The notes under the pieces are model-generated. The model worked only from the letters and a program-made list of their open reading frames with translations. It made no database searches and was not told the origin of the DNA. Below are positions 57,701 through 64,000 of a stretch of 64,000 bases of DNA, piece by piece. The DNA is taken from positions 62,001-126,000 of the forward strand of contig JAQGDQ010000572.1 of assembly GCA_030141605.1 (NCBI GenBank). Reading direction: 5' to 3'. The translations under genes were made by a program, and so were the position numbers. Each line of letters starts with the position of its first letter. Positions within the stretch are counted from its first letter, which is position 1. The DNA comes from Tubiluchus corallicola. Taxonomy: Eukaryota > Priapulida > Priapulimorpha > Priapulimorphida > Tubiluchidae.

Positions 57701-60632
57701 TTCTGTAAACTTTACATACCATTGGAACTGTTAGAGAAAACAATACATCCTTAAAATAAACAATGTTTCTTGCGAGAAACTAATTCATTAATGCAGTGCT
57801 AATGCATTACTTAAAAAAATAATTAGGGATTCACTGTTCACTGGGAAGTGATGCTGCCGATAGCAGCATGACCATAAAATATAATTTTAATTTGGTTTTA
57901 TCTTTTTGTAATTTGCACTTAAATGAATTAATTACCGATTTATTCAAAGTACCGCATCTACATTTGATTTACCTAAGTCACATTTGAACTTTCCTGGGTC
58001 TACATTTGATGTGTAAAACCTATACTAAATGCGGTATACTAGTGCTTGATTTTCCAGGAAAATGAAAATGCGTGTTGTTTCGTGCTGTATATTTTGTGAA
58101 CACCTTGTTTTCCAGTTTCGCGTTACTGATTTATCATATAATTATCGATTATTGTATAGTCTCTTTTTTGTTATTTTGTACGAATGTATGTCCTGATAAT
58201 TATGATATAAGCGAAAACACTACTCGGCCATTAATACACCAATTTGGCAGAAAATTTGATACTTTTTAGCCTCCAACACAATCAGCATCATACAATATCT
58301 CAGCAGTTATTCAAATAATTTTTACACAGATGCATTTAACCAGATATTTATGTAGAGATTTAGGCTTTAATGTAATTTAATTCCGAGTTTTTGGAAGACC
58401 AGTAGTGCAATTTTTGTAAATCGCGTAAATTCGTTGAGAAAATTTTTACAATTTTTACATTATTTCACAAGCTGACCGCTAGTTGGCAGGCCGTCACTTT
58501 GTTTACATCACGTACATCAGTGTAACCACGTGTATATCTCTATGTATAAAAATATAGAATCAATTGTGCGGAATTATTTGAGTCAATTGCAGACAGTTTT
58601 TATATACTTTTGCATAGGAGCGGCCAGTACTTAGGTGTTTTTGAGACAATTAGGTATCATGTATCCTTGATAGTTGGGTATTTTAAATTATGCATGAAGC
58701 AAGGTAACTGATATTTTAAGTCCACTTAGAGGCTCTCTATGGTAACAAAATTGCAATTTGTTTCTGCCTACGGCCTGTTTCAGAGTTTTTTTTTTGCAAT
58801 TTGTCATTCTCATCCCTGTTATAATTGATAAGGAGCGTTATGGCTCTTGTTTTCATGTAAATGATCGACTGAAAATAAATTTTTACTTAATACTGTAGCT
58901 CTGTCATGTATGATTCGAGGACTGGACAACGGTAGTTCGGTCATCGTCAAGGATTACAAAGAGGATGATCTTCCCGCAATACTGCAAGAATTCTTCAGCG
59001 AAGCTAACAATGGGGTGGAGGTTAGTATACGATCGCAATGCTGCTGTTTATAATGTATTTAACACGACGGTGTTCTTAGTAACTTTGATAAACTTGGAGT
59101 ATGATTTCTCTTGGCTACGTATTACTAAATCCATTTCATCTAGTTTTTCAACTACCTTTGTTTGGGCTTTCAAAAACCAAATCGAAATTCCAAGCTTCGA
59201 TTAAATTTTGCTCTTTCTTTGCTCTTTATTACCCAAAATATGTCCATCTAAACATAATAAGAAATTAGTGCCAAAAAATAACACTAGCCAAAAGTCAATT
59301 TTACATAATTAAGTGTTATACTCTGCACTGTCATATTAATTATTACCCAGCTGTTATTTTAAACTAAATTTAAGTTTTTTAAAGTAATTAGAGGATATAC
59401 ATACGTTATTAGCCCCAAATCATGAGCAATTGTAAACAGATAACGACAATATCTTATTAACTTATCATGACACGTATTCACTTCACGGCAGACCTCTGAC
59501 CCAGATCAAATTGATCACGTGATTAGGCCAAAAATCGCCACAAGGTGGCCAAAGCCAACAACAAGCGAAGGCTGTTAAGCACGCCAATGCAAGATTTCCA
59601 GTACATGCTTTCATTCAAATTAAAATGGCGAATAATCGAAAGATTGTGTAGATAGTTGTTCTGTCGAATTGGTCGTAAGATGACTTGCGTTCAAGTATGT
59701 TCAATTGGTGCATCTCTACACGTAAAACGTTGTGTGTGCGTGCGTGCATTAGGTATAGCGGCGCATACACAGCAGATAGCAGTTTAAAATTAATTTGCCG
59801 AAAAAGAAGAAAGAATTATGAGTTCTTATTAGTTTTGTATAACTAGTTTCGTTAAGGTGTTAAATGTTTGGCGATGTTAAAACGAAATGTCGCTAAACAG
59901 AGTGTCGTTAAGCGAGGACTTTCTGTATTTCGAAATTTGTGTGAGCCATCTCATCTTATCTAAACTCCACATTTTTGACATTGTGACTAAAAAATTCAAC
60001 CCGAAATATAATAACTGTCGGTTGTGTGTCTGTTTGTCTGTCTGTCTGTTTATATACAGTCAACCCCGGATATAAGGGACGCCTCGGGACCGAAAAAACG
60101 TCCCTTGTATCCGATGTCCTTTATAGCTGAAGTTGTGTCAGAACGAGGGTGTATCTAGACCTGTACTTCTCTGTATTTTTATGGATTATTGCTACACAAT
60201 GCGGTATGTAGGAAGCTCCTTCAGTGATGTAAGATGTATGTGACCACGGAAACCGAGCTGTTTGAAGGCCGAGTTTGTGAAAAATTGAGGTTAAAAATCG
60301 ATCAATTTCGCTTTGTCCCTTATATGTGAGGTAATTTACCTGGGTTTCTATTACTCGGACCTGAAGACGTCGTCCCTTATAACTGAAAGTCCCTTATATC
60401 CGAGTACCTTATACCCGAAGATTTTTAAATAGGAAAAACGTTACGAAAAATTGGGACCGGTGTTGGTTGTCCCTTGTAAGCAAATGTCCCTTACAAGCGA
60501 GTACCTTATACCCGATGTTGACCGTAGTACATATTTATTTTTTCTTTTTAGGGGGAAGAAGAAGGAGAGGGGGAGGATGCTGATGAAGAAGATATTGCGG
60601 GTGAGGAAGAGGAACCGGAAGAAGGGGAGTAA
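51704..60632 (+). CDS. DNPH1: 2'-deoxynucleoside 5'-phosphate N-hydrolase 1 (5 exons)
   Basis: Join 51704..51842, 54697..54759, 56727..56837, 58899..59020, 60552..60632; 171 aa (human 174); all junctions in frame. It has the nucleotide-binding YFCGSIRGGR (5-14), VVAEVTVPSLGVGYEIG (69-85) and LSCMIRG (106-112). By the rat Rcl numbering I remember, Tyr13, Ser17, Arg19, Glu93 and Ser117 map to Y5, S9, R11, E83 and S107, but Asp69 maps to N59. Family knowledge: a dimer that cleaves the glycosidic bond of deoxynucleoside monophosphates, including 5-hydroxymethyl-dUMP. The last exon encodes a 26-residue, nearly all Glu/Asp/Gly tail. The ATG context is ACTATGG; TTTCAG at 51680-51685 just upstream suggests a non-coding leader exon. 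Introns contain hAT, Tigger and LINE remnants but no minisatellite. Confidence 0.94.
52664..53141. mobile_element. Tigger-like MITE, CAGTCATACCTCGG family
   Basis: CAGTCATACCTCGGTTTTCG ... GAAAACCGGGGTATGACTG with TA on both sides (52662-52663, 53142-53143), 478 bp. Close to the vertebrate Tigger TIR as I recall it. DNPH1 intron 1. Confidence 0.88.
53688..53995. other. Promoter-like segment, possible solo LTR
   Basis: Starts TGTGGGGGGTCGCAGG, has two CCAAT motifs (GGGCCAATCAGAGC, AGGCCAATTTTC) and a CpG-richer stretch (CTCGACGCGTAAGCGTC). No matching end or target duplication identified. Confidence 0.2.
54490..54620 (+). mobile_element. LINE 3'-end hairpin, copy 1
   Basis: GGGCAGC ... TGACCAAATGGTC ... 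GCTGCCC forms a stem-loop, followed by AAGATAAATAAAAGATTATT and an (ATT)n tail. Confidence 0.5.
54808..55260. mobile_element. hAT MITE (CAGGGATGAGAA), copy 1
   Basis: CAGGGATGAGAATTTTCCGC ... TTCTCATTCTCTTCCCTG, flanked by CCTTAAAG (54800-54807) and CCTTAAGG (55261-55268), 7 of 8 identical. 453 bp. It starts 49 bp after the DNPH1 exon 2 donor. Confidence 0.88.
55458..55830 (+). mobile_element. Dispersed element C, copy
   Basis: CTAGTTCTTCGCTATTACAT ... matches 40624-41005 with many substitutions. DNPH1 intron 2. Confidence 0.45.
55838..56156. mobile_element. AGGAAAACCGGAT-type MITE, copy 2
   Basis: AGGAAAACTGGACAATTG ... inverted GTCTAGTTTTCCT, flanked by TTGA at both ends (55834-55837, 56157-56160). 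Reverse orientation to copy 1 and shorter (319 bp). Confidence 0.75.
56430..56552 (+). mobile_element. LINE 3'-end hairpin, copy 2
   Basis: GGGGCAGCTGACCAAGTGAC ... GGTCTTTGGCTGCTCC resembles 54490-54540; tail AAATTGAATTGAATTT. Confidence 0.5.
57389..58024. mobile_element. TCAAATGTAGAC MITE, copy 4
   Basis: TATACAGGTTTTACAAATCA ... GATGTGTAAAACCTATA, 636 bp, DNPH1 intron 3. Confidence 0.85.
58380..58818. mobile_element. hAT MITE (CAGGGATGAGAA), copy 2, left end lost
   Basis: From ATTCCGAGTTTTTGGAAGAC to TCATTCTCATCCCTG; very similar to 54840-55260. DNPH1 intron 3. Confidence 0.8.
60057..60524. mobile_element. Tigger-like MITE, ATAAGGGAC family, copy 3
   Basis: CAGTCAACCCCGGATATAAG ... TTATACCCGATGTTGACCG, TA on both sides (60055-60056, 60525-60526), 468 bp. 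It is the reverse complement of copy 1 and ends 27 bp before the DNPH1 exon 5 acceptor. Confidence 0.85.
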
Positions 60633-61220
60633 ACTTCTAGTAATATACTAGTGTCACCGTTGTCTCGTTTTGTTTTTTAATGTGAATCCGGGAAGCTGGA
60701 TGCAATACGTGGGATATTACCGAAACTGCAGCGCCATCTACGTGTTGGTGTCTTAAACGTTTCATTCTACGAGTCAAAATACTAGTAGTGTTAAGATGTC
60801 ATCAAATTGCGCTGGATTACCGGATCTGATCGAACCTGAAAACCTTTTTCTTTGTAAAATAATTCATTTGCAAGAGCTAAAGTTGTGAAAGAAATTGCAT
60901 CATTTCGGTTGAAAAACAAGTTCTGCATCGACTAACTTTCCAAAATTATGATTGTTTTGTCTTTCCTGCTTACGAAGATAAGTGGAATGTTGCAATTTAT
61001 TGACGCTAGAAACGTGTCAGTATGGTAATATAGGTTCCATTATTATTGCAGCTGCCGTTAAGCAGTGTATTTCAAATTGCTGTTACTAATGTATCAAATG
61101 TACATTAATATGTAATCACTACCACAGCTAGGTATTTCGTATTTAGTCAACTGCAGCTCTTCATCGTTCTACAAGAGATTAGTGGTAGCTGTCGCGCCCT
61201 CTGTCGAAAGAATTTTTGAT

Positions 61221-61226
61221 AATAAA
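61221..61226 (+). terminator. Possible DNPH1 poly(A) signal
   Basis: AATAAA about 590 bp after the stop; another lies at 61323. No stronger candidate between 60633 and 61220. Confidence 0.3.
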
Positions 61227-61710
61227 CTACGTACGGGCAGCGCCCACTTTCATTAGTGCATTATCAACACATTTGGCGTAGATAATCTACCAAAGAAGAT
61301 AAAATTATAGGATTAATTGTGTAATAAATATATCGTGTGTTGTGTAACGTCTTTGCTAATGCACATTTGTTGAGAGATGTTTCAGCTCGGTCGGTAGGTT
61401 GTATTTGCTGTCATCGTTTAGCCGTAAAATGTTAAATTTGGGGTTTGAAATGTATCTTCACAGAGTAAGGTAGCCCCAACAACATTCCAATCACTAGCGT
61501 TGAACTAAAATTACACTTTTTGACATAATTGTTGTCGTTTTTAAAGATTTTTGGTAAGGTTCTTTTCATCGCTCAAAATCCACCTTAAAATGATGTTAAT
61601 TGACACTTAAAATTGATAAACTCACACACAAAGATCTCATAATCTTAAATCGTACCTTATTCTCTCGCCAGCGCGACCTTTTTCGAAATTTCTTTTTCTG
61701 GTAAAATTTA

Positions 61711-62043
61711 GTGGAAGAACTATATATTGTGGCAGTGATTTTATTTCCCGGCCAAATTGACCTCCTGTTTAGATTGTTATCGTTGAATGACCCACTGAAG
61801 TGTGCGCTTCCTTCCAAAAGTTATTTTCTGCATTTTCGGTCATCCTTAGCAAACGGAGATGCACGGACGGCATTTTCTAACGTTGTAAACTTTTTGGGCA
61901 GGGATTTTAATATTACACACGTTGCCACTAAAAATATTTCACTAAAATTTGTTTTAATACTAGCAAAATCTTTTAGCAGTGGTGGAGCTCTGGATTTAGA
62001 ACTTTTGAAACAGTTTAAACAATTCAACGAACATACTCGTTGA
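61711..62043 (+). CDS. Unassigned open frame, possible terminal exon
   Basis: An open frame of about 110 codons ending TGA, preceded by an acceptor-like AAATTTAG at 61703-61710. There is no in-frame ATG near its start, so it would have to be a 3' exon of a gene whose upstream exons I cannot find. The product (IDLLFRLLSLND..., NVVNFLGRDFNITHVA..., ELLKQFKQF) looks helical and non-repetitive, unlike translated repeats nearby. I do not recognise it; chance is a real alternative. Confidence 0.2.
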   Translation: MEELYIVAVILFPGQIDLLFRLLSLNDPLKCALPSKSYFLHFRSSLANGDARTAFSNVVNFLGRDFNITHVATKNISLKFVLILAKSFSSGGALDLELLKQFKQFNEHTR

Positions 62044-62308
62044 ATGCCGTAACATTCTTTATGGGAATTCGTACTTTTCAGTTGCAGTATTGCAACGTGG
62101 CATCTCTTGAGCCCAAAGACACAAAGAACGCAATTAATGGAATATTTGCTATTTAGATTAAAACAGACACTGCTGAAAAGTTATTGTGTTTCATGATAAA
62201 GGACAAATTTTCACTCACATTTATTCGCATTCGCAAAGCAACCCATACACCATAGTATGTGATTGGGTGTGGTGATTCATTAGTGTAAGAGTTTCATTTG
62301 AAATGTAA

Positions 62309-62798
62309 AGGAAGACCGGACGATTGTTTAGACTCAATCTCATTTTAATTTACCGTACAAAATATGCATTTTCTCGCCTGTAAAAGTTAACAGTTGTTCC
62401 TTATATTTGAATAATTAGCTTAGAAAGGTAATTAACGGCGACCGAACACAGCTATTGCTTACGTCAGAAACTAACCACAGTTTGTGCAATGGCAGGCATC
62501 TTCCCTAGCAGATTTGCATAGGTACTGCTTAAATGCATGATGTCACGAAAAAGGGGCTTTACATCATAACGTCAGAAACTAACATTGCAGTTCATGATCA
62601 TGCTCATCACAGTACCGCCTTCTATTTATCGGCCACGTACATGTGACAAAAAGGTGCCACTGCCAGTCTTAATAGATTCATTGAGCCGCAGGCAGCTTTG
62701 AAAGCTTAAGCTTTGATTTAAAATAAGGTATTGTAGTTTTCAATATTTTAGAGCATTCTTTATTCTGAACTTGTGTTTACGCAATCATCCGGTTTTCT
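62309..62798. mobile_element. AGGAAAACCGGAT-type MITE, copy 3
   Basis: AGGAAGACCGGACGATTG ... inverted ATCCGGTTTTCTT; shares TCAATCTCATTTTAATTTAC and TATTCTGAACTTGTGTTTAC with copies 1 and 2. Flanking tetramers no longer match. Confidence 0.7.
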
Positions 62799-63472
62799 TT
62801 TAAATTATGCTGCACAATTTTCTAGGTTTTAGTTTATTGCTTATGTTTTGTTGTCTAGGAGATAGATTCATATTAAAGTGCAAAAATGTAATTTAGTTTA
62901 CAAGTACTGTATCTATTTATGTCTTGTATATTTAGTTCTATTTTCTCTGTAGTTTGTGTTCATATGTCTTAAATATGAAGCCTGTGAACAAAGTTGCAGC
63001 TGCGTTCATGCAAAAACAGTGTAAAGTTCTACTGTGTGTTAATATTAGAAGGAAACTGTGTAGCGTTTAGTTCGTGTTTTAGTAATATTATAATAATGGA
63101 AACGATGCTGAGATGAATTGTGTTCATTTAAGTTTTTTAATGTGCAGTCGTGAAGAATTATTCAGTTGTAAAGAGTAATAGTTGCAAACTATGCCGTTCG
63201 ATTATCACTGTATTTATATAATCATAGTTACTGTCAGCAGAGCAGGACTTGACTGTAGTTCGTAGAAGATTAGAATGTCAGAAATTTCAGGTATTTGCAG
63301 TTGAATACACTTACTGTCTAACGGTTATTTTGAATGGATCTCATTCAACCGTAATTCGATTTCTTTCTTGTCGTAGTTGTGGTGATATTCGATAAGTTTT
63401 ACCAGATGATATTAGCTTTAGTTGATTTTGCTGCTCGATTGCACCACATGTTTGAAAGTATGCAGTCAAACC

Positions 63473-63646
63473 TTGTGGTCCCTTTTACAGTGGCCTACCT
63501 CGCTTAGCGCAAACATTTTTGGCAAAACAAGATGTCTATATTTGCATAGACATGTATGTATTAATCCACCTCCTTAAGCTGTCAAACTCGCTTCTTGCCA
63601 GCTTTTTCTAGCGCCTCAAACTAAACAGAATAAGGAGGGTTGACTG
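63473..63646. mobile_element. Short Tigger-like MITE
   Basis: CAGTCAAACCTTGTGGTCCC ... AATAAGGAGGGTTGACTG then TA; 174 bp, with TACCTCGCTTAGCGC inside. Confidence 0.5.
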
Positions 63647-63658
63647 TAGTAGACTATA

Positions 63659-63995
63659 GTATGTCTGAAAGATATTTAACCAACTGTGTTTTCCTGTAAC
63701 AAAGTTATAGGTTATTTACCCATACTTTTCTTTCGCAGAATAAGAGATGTTTCAAATTCTTATTTTGTTATTCTAAGAAATGAAACAATATAATCAGTGC
63801 AAATTTCTTCATGGGAGATTTCATTTAATTTTCAACACAGATGTAGAAAGTTGCAGTGATTGTATTGTTTCATTTCTTAGAATAACAAAATAACATTTTG
63901 AAACATCTCTTATTCTGTGAAAGAAAAGTATGGGTAAATAACCTATAACTTCGTTACAGAAAAACACAGTTGGTTAAATATCTTTCAGACATACC
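63659..63995. repeat. Large near-perfect palindrome
   Basis: Arms 63659-63802 and 63851-63995 (about 144 bp, few mismatches) around a 48-bp spacer. Ends GTATGTCTGAAAGATATTTA and its inverse. No coding content. Confidence 0.9.
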
Positions 63996-64000
63996 ACAGT

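Noticed and set aside
61596-62027. Two minus-strand frames of 68-73 codons
   Set aside because: One contains a splice-bounded KKKFRKRSRWRENK segment, but both are short, unmatched and partly antisense to the other candidate frame.

Overview
The window is nuclear DNA from an invertebrate animal (AT-rich, GT-AG introns of 0.6-6 kb, many transposon remnants and minisatellites). I cannot name the species. Nothing prokaryotic, no rRNA gene, no CRISPR array and no intact transposase is visible. Five conserved animal genes can be rebuilt exon by exon: every inferred splice junction keeps the reading frame, and the products match families I recognise.

Layout. (1) 263-9076: SAYSD1 (minus, 2 exons) and AMN1 (plus, 2 exons) are interlocked head-to-head; the first exon of each lies in the first intron of the other. 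(2) 9.8-16.5 kb: no protein gene seen; a pogo/Tigger-like MITE, a 110-bp tandem array, half of an inverted repeat pair, a 34-bp array and a possible spliced non-coding leader. (3) 16873-46074: FRMD8 (plus, 14 coding exons, 534 aa). Its introns carry many unrelated minisatellites, several MITEs and LINE/SINE remnants, and several repeats abut splice sites. (4) 49459-60632: MAD2L1BP/p31comet (minus, 2 exons) and DNPH1 (plus, 5 exons) are divergent, with 923 bp between start codons. (5) 60.6-64 kb: one unassigned open frame, DNA-transposon remnants and a near-perfect 144-bp-arm palindrome at the right edge.

The genes have separate roles: SAYSD1 in ER translocation quality control, AMN1 an LRR protein related to the yeast mitotic-exit antagonist, FRMD8 in the iRhom/ADAM17 sheddase complex and Wnt control, MAD2L1BP in spindle-checkpoint silencing, DNPH1 in deoxynucleotide sanitation. 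SAYSD1, MAD2L1BP and DNPH1 all map, from memory, to human 6p21, which suggests residual ancient linkage.

The strongest unusual observation is the 30-bp minisatellite starting exactly at the 5' splice site of FRMD8 exon 10. Each unit repeats the splice-site core, is a multiple of three and stays open in the FRMD8 frame, so use of a downstream copy would add decapeptide repeats to the FERM domain without shifting the frame. Others are an Asn at the expected catalytic Asp of DNPH1, repeated acceptor-like sites before FRMD8 exon 4, a duplicated acceptor at exon 2, a four-copy MITE family built of TCAAATGT-type motifs, and an A-B-A'-B' fold-back.
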